Shown here: positions 17,385 to 26,791 of the stretch, one piece after another
Numbering within the stretch: position 1 is the stretch's first letter
Layout of the letters: every line of letters starts with the position of its first letter
Source of the DNA: Prevotellaceae bacterium
GTDB taxonomy: Bacteria > Bacteroidota > Bacteroidia > Bacteroidales > Paludibacteraceae
Assembly (NCBI GenBank): GCA_020636675.1
Contig: JACJXK010000003.1
Span: 62,001-126,000, forward strand
Length of the DNA stretch: 64,000 nt
Direction: 5' to 3'
Notes under the pieces: model-generated
What the model was told of the DNA's origin: nothing
Databases searched by the model: none
What the model saw: only the letters and a program-made list of their open reading frames with translations
Made by a program: the position numbers and the translations under genes

Positions 17385-18254
17385 ATGCGCAACAGGGTAA
17401 AAAAAGTAGCTGCCATCCACGACCTCTCCGGCTGCGGACGGGTATCGCTAAACGTAGTCATTCCTATTCTTTCAACCATGGGCTTTCAGACATTCCCGTT
17501 GCCAACTGCAGTCCTGTCTTCCCATACCCAATATCCGGATTTCAGCTTTTTGGACCTGACAGACCAGATGCCTCTTTTTATCCAACAATGGAAAAACCTC
17601 GACATAGAGTTTGACGGCATCTATTCCGGTTATCTTGGTTCGCCCAGACAAGTCGCCATCGTGGAGGAGTTTATCCAAACATTCCAGCATAGCGAACAAC
17701 TGATAGTTGTAGATCCCGTTTTAGGAGACAACGGCAACCTATATCCTGCACTACACTCAGACATGGTGACGCAGATGCGACGGTTGATTAAATACGCGGA
17801 TGTCATTACCCCTAATCTGACAGAGATGTTCCTTCTGCTAGACAAGCCGTTCTGTCCTTATCTCTCCATCGAAGAACTGAAAAGCAATCTTGTCCTAATG
17901 TCAGAAAGCGGCCCTGATATCGTGATTGTAACTAGCGTTTTGGAGAAGGACGACCCTAAAAAGACGTATGTCGTGGCATATAATAAAAGTACAGGCCGTT
18001 TTTGGAAGGTATCGACCAACTACCTGCCTACGCACTACCCCGGTACCGGCGACATATTCACTAGCATCATCACAGGGGCTCTACTTCAAGGCGACAGCCT
18101 GCCCATCGCTTTGGATCGGGCTGTCCAATTCATACAGATGGGTATGCGTGCCACGTTCGGGTACGAATACGACAACAGAGAAGGCATCCTGATGGAACGG
18201 GTTCTCAAATCGCTCGATGCTCCCGTACAAATAAACAGCTACGAACTATTATAG
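17385..18254 (+). CDS. Pyridoxamine/pyridoxal kinase family protein
   Basis: A 289-residue PfkB-like (ribokinase fold) kinase resembling PdxY. The N-terminus VAAIHDLSGCGRVSLNVVIP, the VVDPVLGDNGNLYP block near 107 and the PGTGDIFTSIITGALL anion-hole motif near 222 with catalytic Asp match pyridoxamine kinases, which salvage vitamin B6 vitamers to their 5'-phosphates. It starts 41 bp after the LytTR regulator and probably shares its transcript. A role on hydroxymethylpyrimidine cannot be excluded. Confidence 0.85.
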   Translation: MRNRVKKVAAIHDLSGCGRVSLNVVIPILSTMGFQTFPLPTAVLSSHTQYPDFSFLDLTDQMPLFIQQWKNLDIEFDGIYSGYLGSPRQVAIVEEFIQTFQHSEQLIVVDPVLGDNGNLYPALHSDMVTQMRRLIKYADVITPNLTEMFLLLDKPFCPYLSIEELKSNLVLMSESGPDIVIVTSVLEKDDPKKTYVVAYNKSTGRFWKVSTNYLPTHYPGTGDIFTSIITGALLQGDSLPIALDRAVQFIQMGMRATFGYEYDNREGILMERVLKSLDAPVQINSYELL

Positions 18255-18289
18255 ACAAGGGAAAGATCTCCAGCTTGGATTTCTTTTAT

Positions 18290-18297
18290 TACCTTTG
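18290..18297 (+). promoter_or_regulatory. -7 element for the FAD dehydrogenase gene
   Basis: TACCTTTG matches TAnnTTTG 27 bp before the ATG at 18325, suggesting separate transcription from the upstream kinase gene. Confidence 0.5.
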
Positions 18298-18324
18298 TTT
18301 CGAATTTAAAAACACAAAAACTGA

Positions 18325-19887
18325 ATGATATACAATAACATACAACTCACCGTTTTGCCTAAACAGGCTTGCGTAGAGAATTTGTTGAAAGAAATAGTCG
18401 GCGAGAAGATCAAAGTAGACCCTCACAAAATAAATACTATACAAATTGTCAGAAAATCCATTGACGCACGTTCTAAAGTGCAGGTAAAGATAAACTTGGC
18501 CGTCAATGTCTATACAGAAAAATCAACACCGGAAGCCGTATCCTACCCGTTCAAATACCAAGAAGTGACCGGAAAAACGGAGGTTATTATCGTGGGTGCC
18601 GGACCTGCAGGTCTGTTTGCCGCTCTTCGATTAATAGAACTTGGCATAAAACCAATCATCATAGAACGAGGTAAAGAGGTCAGCGAACGAAAAAAGGACA
18701 TCGCCCTACTCAACCAAAACAAAAGTCTGAACTCGGAGTCCAACTATTGCTTTGGCGAAGGTGGAGCCGGAACCTTCTCCGACGGAAAACTTTACACCAG
18801 ATTAAAGAAGAAAAAGGATTGTTCTCGAATACTGCTCAATTTTCATCAACACGGAGCGCAAGACTCCATCCTTTTCGAAGCCCATCCGCATATTGGAACG
18901 GACAAACTTCCCGTCATCATCAAGAACATGCGGGAAACCATTCTGAGACACGGAGGTGAAGTTCATTTTGAGACAAAAATGACGAGTCTTATTATCAACG
19001 ATGGCAAGATGGAGGGAGTACAACTGTCTGACGGAAAGGAACTGCATGCTCAAGCCGTCATTCTAGCTACCGGACATTCTGCGAGAGACGTATATGAGAT
19101 GCTGCAAGACAAAGGCATAGCAATGGAGGCAAAAGGCTTTGCCATGGGTGTGCGTGTGGAACATCCACAAGGGCTCATAGACAAGATACAATATCATGCT
19201 AGCGAAAGGGGCGAATATCTTCCTGCCGCATCCTATAGTCTAGTGACGCAGGCTGACGGACGTGGAGTCTACTCTTTCTGTATGTGTCCGGGTGGATTCA
19301 TCGTACCGGCGTCCACTTGCGAGAAAGAGACGGTAGTCAATGGTATGTCTCCCGCCAACAGAAACTCGAAATTTGCTAATTCTGCTATCGTTGTCGAGAT
19401 TCAGCCCGAAGATCTGGAGACATATAAAGACCATGGCGTGATGGCTGGACTTCGATTCCAGCAGGAGTTTGAACATCTGGCATTTAAAAATGGAGGTAGA
19501 AATGCCATAGCACCCGCCCAGCGTCTTGCCGACTTCGTAAAAGGGAAGCTCTCCTTTGATTTGCCGGAGACATCCTACCTTCCTGGCATCGTGGCTTCGC
19601 CCATGCACCTCTGGATGCCTGAGTTCATAGGCAAACGGCTGAGGGAAGGATTTCAAGATTTCGATAAAAAGATGAAGGGATTTGTCACCAACGATGCCAT
19701 TATCATCGGTGTGGAGTCGAGGACATCCTCTCCTATTCGAATATCCCGTGACGAAGAGACACTGCAACATATCAGCATAAAAGGCCTCTATCCTTGCGGT
19801 GAAGGGGCGGGATATGCAGGCGGAATAACATCTTCGGCAATGGATGGCGAAAGCTGCGCCGAAAAAATAGCCGAATGGCTGAAATAG
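18325..19887 (+). CDS. FAD-dependent dehydrogenase of the COG2509 type
   Basis: A 520-residue flavoprotein. A small N-terminal ferredoxin-like domain (1-85) precedes the Rossmann FAD-binding site VIIVGAGPAGLFAALRLIE (near 87-106) with the acidic residue in PIIIERG. Further motifs are YCFGEGGAGTFSDGKLYTR near 142, a second nucleotide segment AVILATGHSARD near 245, and the C-terminal GEGAGYAGGITSSAMDG that closes the FAD site. This family is widespread in Bacteroidetes and Firmicutes but its substrate is not established. Ends at a strong terminator. Confidence 0.88.
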   Translation: MIYNNIQLTVLPKQACVENLLKEIVGEKIKVDPHKINTIQIVRKSIDARSKVQVKINLAVNVYTEKSTPEAVSYPFKYQEVTGKTEVIIVGAGPAGLFAALRLIELGIKPIIIERGKEVSERKKDIALLNQNKSLNSESNYCFGEGGAGTFSDGKLYTRLKKKKDCSRILLNFHQHGAQDSILFEAHPHIGTDKLPVIIKNMRETILRHGGEVHFETKMTSLIINDGKMEGVQLSDGKELHAQAVILATGHSARDVYEMLQDKGIAMEAKGFAMGVRVEHPQGLIDKIQYHASERGEYLPAASYSLVTQADGRGVYSFCMCPGGFIVPASTCEKETVVNGMSPANRNSKFANSAIVVEIQPEDLETYKDHGVMAGLRFQQEFEHLAFKNGGRNAIAPAQRLADFVKGKLSFDLPETSYLPGIVASPMHLWMPEFIGKRLREGFQDFDKKMKGFVTNDAIIIGVESRTSSPIRISRDEETLQHISIKGLYPCGEGAGYAGGITSSAMDGESCAEKIAEWLK

Positions 19888-19893
19888 AAGCAG

Positions 19894-19931
19894 AAAAAGC
19901 CGCGGTTAATAAATTAACCGCGGCTTTTTTT
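19894..19931 (+). terminator. Strong terminator after the FAD dehydrogenase gene
   Basis: AAAAAGCCGCGGTTAAT pairs with ATTAACCGCGGCTTTTT around a two-base to four-base loop, followed by a T run. Confidence 0.9.
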
Positions 19932-20040
19932 AGTAATCGTCAAAGAATGACTTGGATGCCTGTGCCGTCGCCCGCTTTTTCAGGAGTTACGGCACGCACC
20001 TCCCTTCATCCTCGGCTAAAGGCGAAATTCCGCCTACCGA
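19931..20040 (+). repeat. Dispersed intergenic repeat, copy 2
   Basis: Starts TAGTAATCGTCAAAGAATGA directly after the terminator and contains CGGCACGCACCTCCC, AAAGGCGA and CCTACCGA, aligning with copy 1 at 4079-4236 but with a shorter middle. Confidence 0.7.
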
Positions 20041-20178
20041 TACCTCTTCCTACTTCCATTTAGAATATTGTTGCTAACAATACAACCCATGAAATAATAT
20101 ACACAAGACGTCTTGAACTTTAACAAGCTATTTCCTATATTTGATACAAACTCTATATGTGTCTTTCTGAATTTCTAT

Positions 20179-21099
20179 TCAAACTTTCTCCCTATACTGT
20201 AATGGAGATAATCCCGTGTGATGTTTGAAAAATTTACCGAAAAACGACTGATTTGCGAAATTCAAATCATTACAGATTTCCTTAATACTCCTATTGGTAA
20301 ACTTCAGCTGCGATTTGGCCTCCAATATTATATATGTATCAATATATTCGCTAGCGGTGATGCCCCGTATCTCATTCATCGTTTTAGAAAGATGCTTGGG
20401 TGTGATGCATAATTTGTCCGCATAATATCCCACACTCCTATCTATCATAAAATCCTGACCAACCAACTTGATGAATGATATGACTATTTCATCTTTCCTT
20501 GTTTTTGGTTTGGCGTTTGTCAACGTCAGATTAGATTCGAACATATTCAACATCTCATAAATCCAAATTTTAAACATGTTTTTTAGAATCTCCTTTTTGT
20601 ATCGAAGATTAGGATCTTTAATTTTATGGAAGATGACATTCCAATACAAAAGAAACCTATTTTTCCATTCGTCCGTCATGTTCAATATCGGATTTTGCAG
20701 CCACAGCATAGGAAGTCCGGCAGCCAAGTCGGTGACAAAACTCGGCGAAATGATGCAACAGATGGCATCAAAGTCATCAGAGTGATTATTATGGTGAAAC
20801 ACCAACTGTTTGGGTTCCAAAATAACTGCCATATTTGGAACTAAATGATACAACTTTAAATTGATATCCAAATCTATACTTCCATTCAGACATAGGACTA
20901 AAATATAGGCATCTATACGCAACGGATATTCAAAAACAGGAACTGAACGAAAATTTTTAGTGAATATAATATCATTTTCTTGTATGACATATTGACCGAA
21001 AACGTCTAAAGTGTTATTGTTCAATATTTTGAAAATATCAAAAGCATTCTGAACATCATTTTGTTTCAATACTATTTTATCTTTTTCCATAAATATCAT
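20179..21099 (-). CDS. AraC-family transcriptional regulator
   Basis: A 306-residue regulator (303 if translated from the second ATG at 21090, which is the more typical start MEKDKIVLK). The N-terminal cupin-like half has HHNNHSDDFDAICCI near 105; the C-terminal 100 residues carry two helix-turn-helix units, ending with NQSFFGKFFKHHTGLSPLQYR, the AraC signature. It is transcribed away from an RND efflux operon 165 bp away, the usual arrangement for a local activator of that pump. Confidence 0.9.
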   Translation of the reverse strand: MIFMEKDKIVLKQNDVQNAFDIFKILNNNTLDVFGQYVIQENDIIFTKNFRSVPVFEYPLRIDAYILVLCLNGSIDLDINLKLYHLVPNMAVILEPKQLVFHHNNHSDDFDAICCIISPSFVTDLAAGLPMLWLQNPILNMTDEWKNRFLLYWNVIFHKIKDPNLRYKKEILKNMFKIWIYEMLNMFESNLTLTNAKPKTRKDEIVISFIKLVGQDFMIDRSVGYYADKLCITPKHLSKTMNEIRGITASEYIDTYIILEAKSQLKFTNRSIKEICNDLNFANQSFFGKFFKHHTGLSPLQYREKV

Positions 21100-21264
21100 A
21101 TATATAAACTCTTATTTGACCATAAAAGTAAGATAATTTCATTCATTTTTCTTCATTTGGTTCGAAATAGAACAATAGTGGCTTTGATTAGGACTTTCAA
21201 CCTCACCTTTTTCTATAAAACTTTGCACTTCAAATAGAATCTGAAAATATCAAAAAAAGAAAAC

Positions 21265-22284
21265 ATGAAAAGAAATTTAATTTACGTCGTCGCCATTCTA
21301 TCCCTAACTAGCTGCAACGTTAAGGAAAAAACGAAGATGGATAGGATCGTTCCTGTCAAAACACAAACAATCTGCGGATATGCCAATAAGCAGGAAACAA
21401 GCTATGTGGGAACGGTGGAAGAATCGTCCGCTGTATCACTCAGTTTCCCCGTCATGGGTACCTTACAAAATGTAGTGGTGAACGAAGGTCAGTCTGTCAA
21501 AAAAGGTCAAGTGTTGGCAAGCATAGACAAGACTAATTTTCAAAATACATATTTGGCCGCTAAATCAACATTAACACAAGCAGAAGATGCCTTTAGAAGG
21601 ATGAAGGAATTATATGACAAAGGCAGTCTGGCGGAAATCAAATATGTAGAAGTCCAGTCTAAATTGGAACAAGCTGAGGCTATGGAACAGATGGCTAAGA
21701 AAAACTTGGACGACTGTGTACTTATTGCTCCAATATCCGGCATGGTGTCCGAGTGTTCGGTGAAACCCGGGCAAAATGTAATGCCTGGCATTCCCATCAT
21801 AAAATTGGTGCAGACACAGAACGTCTATGTGAAAATTCCGATACCGGAAGGAGAAATCTCATCCATGCGTAATGGACAGAAATTTGAATTTAGTGTCAGT
21901 GCGTTGAACAACAAAAGGTTTATAGGTCTAGTGGATATCAAAGGAATCATTGCCAATCCATTGTCTCATACCTATGAGGTCAAACTTACAGTTTCCAACA
22001 ATAATGGGGAATTGATGCCTGGAATGGTCTGTCAAATTTTGAGAAAAACAGATAAAGACCAGGGCTATGCCTACATTATCCCGCAGCAAGCCGTTGAGCT
22101 GGCATTTGACGGGACCCATTTTGTTTGGACAACAGAAAACGGGATGGCTAAGAAGAGAGTAATTCAAATAGGTGACCTAACCTCCCAAGGTGTCATGGTG
22201 ACAGAAGGTCTGAATGTAGGCGATAAGGTTATCATTGAAGGGCAAAATAAAGTAAGTGAAGGAACTAAAACCAAAGAGTTATGA
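21265..22284 (+). CDS. RND efflux periplasmic adaptor (MFP) subunit
   Basis: A 339-residue lipoprotein adaptor: signal peptide with lipobox at Cys13 (LSLTSCNV), a lipoyl/barrel-sandwich region with VVNEGQSVKKGQVLASID near 72 and its partner half LIAPISGMVSECSVKPGQNV near 153, a coiled hairpin between them (about 90-145), and a beta-barrel domain. It links the inner-membrane RND pump to TolC. First gene of a three-gene operon; its stop overlaps the permease start by 4 bp. Confidence 0.93.
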   Translation: MKRNLIYVVAILSLTSCNVKEKTKMDRIVPVKTQTICGYANKQETSYVGTVEESSAVSLSFPVMGTLQNVVVNEGQSVKKGQVLASIDKTNFQNTYLAAKSTLTQAEDAFRRMKELYDKGSLAEIKYVEVQSKLEQAEAMEQMAKKNLDDCVLIAPISGMVSECSVKPGQNVMPGIPIIKLVQTQNVYVKIPIPEGEISSMRNGQKFEFSVSALNNKRFIGLVDIKGIIANPLSHTYEVKLTVSNNNGELMPGMVCQILRKTDKDQGYAYIIPQQAVELAFDGTHFVWTTENGMAKKRVIQIGDLTSQGVMVTEGLNVGDKVIIEGQNKVSEGTKTKEL

Positions 22285-25200
22285 GTAAAAGAATCAAAGA
22301 AGGTTTCATCGAGACCGCCATGCATTATAGGCAGCCCATCCTGCTGATATGTAGCCTATTGATAATATTCGGAATATGGGCGTTGAACGATATGCCAAAA
22401 AACGAATTTCCAAGTTTCACTATTCGCCAAGGAGTTGTGGCGGTGATATATCCTGGTGTGAATGCCGAAGACATAGAATCTCAGGTTACCAAACCTGTAG
22501 AACGTTTTCTTTGGACTTTCAAAGAGATAAAGAAAGAGAAAACTTATTCACAGTCCAAGGACGGAATGGCGTTTTTCTTCATTGAACTGAATGACAATAT
22601 CAACAACAAAGACGAATTTTGGAGCAAGTTCAGACATGGGATGGATAACTTTAAATCTCAGCTGCCATCGGGCGTATTGGCAGTAGTGGTCAATGATGAT
22701 TTCGGAGAAACATCAGCCTTGTTAATCGCCCTCGAAAGCGAACAGAAGACCTACCGGGAAATGAACGGATATCTCGATGAAATGGAAGACCGGCTGAGAA
22801 AGATTCCCGAATTGGGGAATGTGCGTCGATACGGAGTTCAGAAAGAACAGATTAGCGTATATCTTGATCCTAATAAAACCGCTACGTACGGCATAGGTTC
22901 CGGATCCCTGAACGCTGCCATTTTTGCTCAAGGATTTACAGCCATGAGTGGTTCTTTGGACAATCAAAAGATAGTAGCGCCACTATACATCAAACAAAAC
23001 TATATGACCGAGTTGGATATCGCCAATCAGATTGTCTATTCTGACCCTGCCGGACATATAGTCAGACTAAAAGATATTGCCACCGTTGTACGCGAATATC
23101 CAAGTGCGGACTCCTATATAAAAAGCAACGGAAAGAAGTGTGTGATGCTCTCCATAGAGATGAATCCAGGCAACAATATTGTTCAGTTTGGCGATGAGGT
23201 CAACAAGATTCTTGACGATTACAAATACGAGTTGCCAGAAGAAGTCAACCTCTATAAGATTACGGACCAAAGTAAAGTAGTAGGCGACTCCATCTTTCAT
23301 TTTCTGGAAGAATTACTGATCGCCATTCTTGCTGTTGTGATTGTCATCATGCTATTGATGCCGTTCAAGATTGCGGCAGTTGCAGCTAGTTCCATCCCTA
23401 TCACAATATTTATCTCATTAGGCTTCTTCTATCTCTTTGGATTGGAATTGAATACGGTAACGCTGGCAGCATTGATTGTCACGTTAGGTATGATTGTGGA
23501 CAATTCAATAGTCATCATCGATTGCTATGTGGAAAAATTGGAACAAGGAATGAGTCGATGGCATGCGGCAGCCAGTAGTGCGAAAGAATTTCTGAATTCT
23601 ATCATTAGTGCAACTTTGGCTATCAGTCTTACGTTCTTTCCTTTTCTAATCACCATGAAAGGCATGTTCCATGACTTCGTATTCTCATTCCCGATAGCTA
23701 TCTCCATTGTCCTGTTTTTCTCTTTACTGGTGGCTGTCCTGATAATTCCGTATATGCAATATTATTATATCCGGTCAGGAATAAAACAGAAGGAAGGGAA
23801 ACTGTCATTCTTGGATGTTTTTCAAGGATGTTATAATAAGGTTCTAGCCTTTTGTTTCCATTATCCTAAGAGCACGATTGCATTCGGCATATTGGTTATT
23901 GTGGGAGGTGGACTATTATTTACCATATTGCCACAAAAGTTGATGCCCATCGCAGAAAGGGATCAGTTTGCCATAGAGATAACTTTGCCCGAAGGAACTG
24001 CCATAGAGAAAACGGCTTTGGTAGCAGATAGCATGGAGAATATCTTGAAAAAAGACCCGAAGGTAAAATCCATCACCTCCTTTATTGGTTGCGGATCACC
24101 ACGTTTCCACACCACCTATGCGCCTAGTATGGGCGGTTTCAACTTCGCTCAATTCATTGTCAATACAGGTAGTAACGAAGAGACCATATCCCTTTTGGAC
24201 AAATATGCTCCCATCTATACCGACTACTTTCCGGAAGCAAAGATAAGATTCAAACAGTTGGAATACAGTGATGCTATTTATCCTATCGAAATACGCTTAG
24301 CGGGAGAAAATCTGGATAGTTTGCAAAAAGCGGGAGATCTTGTTGTCGCTCGTATGATAGGCATGGATAACTTGTCACTTGTCCGCACCAATTTTTTAGA
24401 GAAGATGCCCGGTATTTCCATTAAGATGAACGATGATGAAGCTACCCGCCTTGGCATCACTAAAGCAATGGCATCTTTAGGCTTAGCCAGTCAGTTCAGC
24501 AGCGGTCTTCCGGTTACTAATGTTTGGGAAAATGACTATTCCATAGGTGTCGTTCTAAAAAATACAAAGAGCGGAATGCAAAACATAGATGACCTCAATA
24601 ACACTTATCTACCTTCCGTCATTCCTGGAAACAGAGTGCCTCTGAGGCAGATAGCCAGCGCCAATGCGGAATGGAACATTGGACAAATAGTAAGAAGGAA
24701 TGGAGTCAGAACGCTTTCTGTCACGGCAGATGTGAACCGAAATGTAAACTTAACGAACGAGACAAAGAGAGTGCATGATGTATTGGACAATATGGAGTTG
24801 CCGGACGGTGTTACACTAACTTTCGGAGGCGCAGAAGAGAAAGACTCGGAAAATATTCCTCAAATAGTCGGCGGACTTATCATTGCCATCTTCATCATAT
24901 TTTTCGTACTGTTATGGCATTTCAAAAAGATAAAACTCGCGTTACTTATCATTGTATGTATGACATTCTGTATTCCAGGAGGTGCTATAGGTATCGGAAT
25001 CTCCGGATACGAAATGAGTCTTACCGCTGTATTGGGCTTTGTTAGCCTTATGGGAATTCTAACTAGAAACGGAATTATCATGGTAGATTATGCGGAAAAT
25101 TTGCGGAACGCAAACAAAATGAGTGTATTCGATGCGATAAAAGAAGCTGCCCAACGAAGAATGAGACCCATCTTCTTAACCAGTGCGGCGGCATCCATGG

Positions 25201-25337
25201 GCGTTTTGCCAATGCTTATCGGAGGTAGTTCGATGTGGGGACCTATGGGTGCCGTCATATTCTTCGGTACACTCGTATCGTTTGCTATTATCATCACGCT
25301 ATTACCAATCTTATACTGGATTTTCTTCAAAGAGTAA
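22281..25337 (+). CDS. RND efflux transporter, inner-membrane permease
   Basis: A 1018-residue AcrB-like proton-driven pump of normal length. The N-terminal transmembrane helix, the large periplasmic loops and the TM4 motif LGMIVDNSIVIIDCYVEKL (near 405) with the proton-relay Asp are visible, as is the second-half counterpart LMGILTRNGIIMVDYAENLR near 920. Translationally coupled to the adaptor and followed by an outer-membrane channel gene, so the tripartite system is complete. Substrate range (drugs, bile, dyes) cannot be read from sequence. Confidence 0.94.
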   Translation: MSKRIKEGFIETAMHYRQPILLICSLLIIFGIWALNDMPKNEFPSFTIRQGVVAVIYPGVNAEDIESQVTKPVERFLWTFKEIKKEKTYSQSKDGMAFFFIELNDNINNKDEFWSKFRHGMDNFKSQLPSGVLAVVVNDDFGETSALLIALESEQKTYREMNGYLDEMEDRLRKIPELGNVRRYGVQKEQISVYLDPNKTATYGIGSGSLNAAIFAQGFTAMSGSLDNQKIVAPLYIKQNYMTELDIANQIVYSDPAGHIVRLKDIATVVREYPSADSYIKSNGKKCVMLSIEMNPGNNIVQFGDEVNKILDDYKYELPEEVNLYKITDQSKVVGDSIFHFLEELLIAILAVVIVIMLLMPFKIAAVAASSIPITIFISLGFFYLFGLELNTVTLAALIVTLGMIVDNSIVIIDCYVEKLEQGMSRWHAAASSAKEFLNSIISATLAISLTFFPFLITMKGMFHDFVFSFPIAISIVLFFSLLVAVLIIPYMQYYYIRSGIKQKEGKLSFLDVFQGCYNKVLAFCFHYPKSTIAFGILVIVGGGLLFTILPQKLMPIAERDQFAIEITLPEGTAIEKTALVADSMENILKKDPKVKSITSFIGCGSPRFHTTYAPSMGGFNFAQFIVNTGSNEETISLLDKYAPIYTDYFPEAKIRFKQLEYSDAIYPIEIRLAGENLDSLQKAGDLVVARMIGMDNLSLVRTNFLEKMPGISIKMNDDEATRLGITKAMASLGLASQFSSGLPVTNVWENDYSIGVVLKNTKSGMQNIDDLNNTYLPSVIPGNRVPLRQIASANAEWNIGQIVRRNGVRTLSVTADVNRNVNLTNETKRVHDVLDNMELPDGVTLTFGGAEEKDSENIPQIVGGLIIAIFIIFFVLLWHFKKIKLALLIIVCMTFCIPGGAIGIGISGYEMSLTAVLGFVSLMGILTRNGIIMVDYAENLRNANKMSVFDAIKEAAQRRMRPIFLTSAAASMGVLPMLIGGSSMWGPMGAVIFFGTLVSFAIIITLLPILYWIFFKE

Positions 25338-25345
25338 ACATCAGA

Positions 25346-25386
25346 AAAGTAAGGAGTGAAAATAAAGTTTTTTCATTCCTTACTTT
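25346..25386 (+). promoter_or_regulatory. Intercistronic hairpin between pump and channel genes
   Basis: AAAGTAAGGA-TGAAA and TTTCA-TCCTTACTTT form a long stem with a T-rich loop. No T run follows the stem, so it looks like an mRNA-stability or partial-readthrough element within the operon rather than a full terminator. Confidence 0.5.
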
Positions 25387-25406
25387 AAACATAAATAACT
25401 AATAAT

Positions 25407-26711
25407 ATGAGATATAGATTATTGATATATTTGGCTATACTTGCATTACCCACCTCTCTTGTCGCTCAAGAGACTCTGACATTGGAACAATGTAAAGATT
25501 TGGCCGCTAAAAACAACCTTAAAGCCAAACAAGCGCAAATTGAATATATGGCTGCTCACGAGGTAAAGAAAGAGGCTTTCACTAAATATTTTCCGAACAT
25601 AAGTGCCTCTGGTTCCTATTTTCGGACTTCCACCCCATTAATCGACATGGATTTGGAGATGCCGGGTCTATTGCCGGCGCCCATACCGGTGTCCGGAATA
25701 AAAGATGGCTATGCAGGAATGGTAATGGCCGTACAACCTGTATATGCTGGCGGACAAATCGTTAATGCCAACAAACTAGCGGGTGTTGGTATGGAAGTAA
25801 GTGCGCTTCAGCAACAAAAAAACGGCAATGACATCGCACTACAAACGGAACAATATTTCTATAATCTAATTACCCTCCATGAAAAAGCTAAAACATTGGA
25901 AATGTTAGACAAGCAATTGATAAGTATAACATTAGATGTACAGAATGCCTATAATGCAGGACTCTGTAATAAAACCGATTTGCTGAACATCCAACTGAAA
26001 CAAAACGAAATAAGGAATGGAATGACGAAGATCTTGCATGGACAGAATATCCTACAACTGCTACTGGCTCAACAGATAGGTATTCCGGCCGACAATTTTC
26101 GCATAGACACAATGATTGTCTATCAGCATGTGGCTCCGGAGAACCTTTTCTTGGATCCGAAAAATGCGATAGACAACCGCATTGAGATGAAATTATTAAA
26201 TAAGAACGTAGAGGCCGTAGCTTTGCAAAAGAAAATGAAGGTGGGTAGTTATCTGCCTACTGTGGGTATAGGTGCAGCTTGGATTTACGATAATATGATG
26301 GAAGACTTCACCAACGAAAAACAATCATTGGGTATGCTATTTGCCACCGTCAAAGTTCCCATAAGCGACTGGTGGGGAGCCTCTCATGCCATACGTGCGC
26401 AAGAAGCAAAAATAAAAATAGCGGGATATCAAAGACAAGATGGAGAAGAAATGCTACTAATACAGATTTGGAAAGTATATAACGAACTGACCGAAGCTTA
26501 CGATCAGATAGCAATCAACAAGGAATCTGTTGCGGTAGCTGAAGAAAACTTTAGATTGAGCAACGACTATTTCTCTGCCGGTACGTTAACACTCTCCGAC
26601 CTGCTTGACGCACAAACCCAATTACAAAAAAGCAGAAACAGCTATACCGAATCTTTGATTTCTTATTATGCCAAACTCACGGAATATAAACAGGTGACAG
26701 GGCAAGAATAG
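25407..26711 (+). CDS. TolC-family outer-membrane efflux channel
   Basis: A 434-residue outer-membrane protein: signal peptide ending LVAQ (near 21), then two OEP repeats. LTLEQCKDLAAKNNLKAKQA opens the first, and the long helical segment ENFRLSNDYFSAGTLTLSDL near 375 with LLDAQTQLQKSR closes the second. It completes the RND operon as the exit duct. Begins 69 bp after the pump gene, past the intercistronic hairpin. Confidence 0.92.
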   Translation: MRYRLLIYLAILALPTSLVAQETLTLEQCKDLAAKNNLKAKQAQIEYMAAHEVKKEAFTKYFPNISASGSYFRTSTPLIDMDLEMPGLLPAPIPVSGIKDGYAGMVMAVQPVYAGGQIVNANKLAGVGMEVSALQQQKNGNDIALQTEQYFYNLITLHEKAKTLEMLDKQLISITLDVQNAYNAGLCNKTDLLNIQLKQNEIRNGMTKILHGQNILQLLLAQQIGIPADNFRIDTMIVYQHVAPENLFLDPKNAIDNRIEMKLLNKNVEAVALQKKMKVGSYLPTVGIGAAWIYDNMMEDFTNEKQSLGMLFATVKVPISDWWGASHAIRAQEAKIKIAGYQRQDGEEMLLIQIWKVYNELTEAYDQIAINKESVAVAEENFRLSNDYFSAGTLTLSDLLDAQTQLQKSRNSYTESLISYYAKLTEYKQVTGQE

Positions 26712-26725
26712 ACGAAATCTGAAAT

Positions 26726-26765
26726 GCAAGCAGGGCGTAATCTCATTAAGATTACGCCCTGCTTG
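26726..26765. terminator. Terminator between tolC-like and porin genes
   Basis: Perfect arms GCAAGCAGGGCGTAATCT and AGATTACGCCCTGCTTGC around a 5-base loop between two convergent genes. The T-rich tail is weak on both sides, but the stem is very stable. Confidence 0.7.
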
Positions 26766-26791
26766 CTGATTCTGTTTGGATACACACCTCT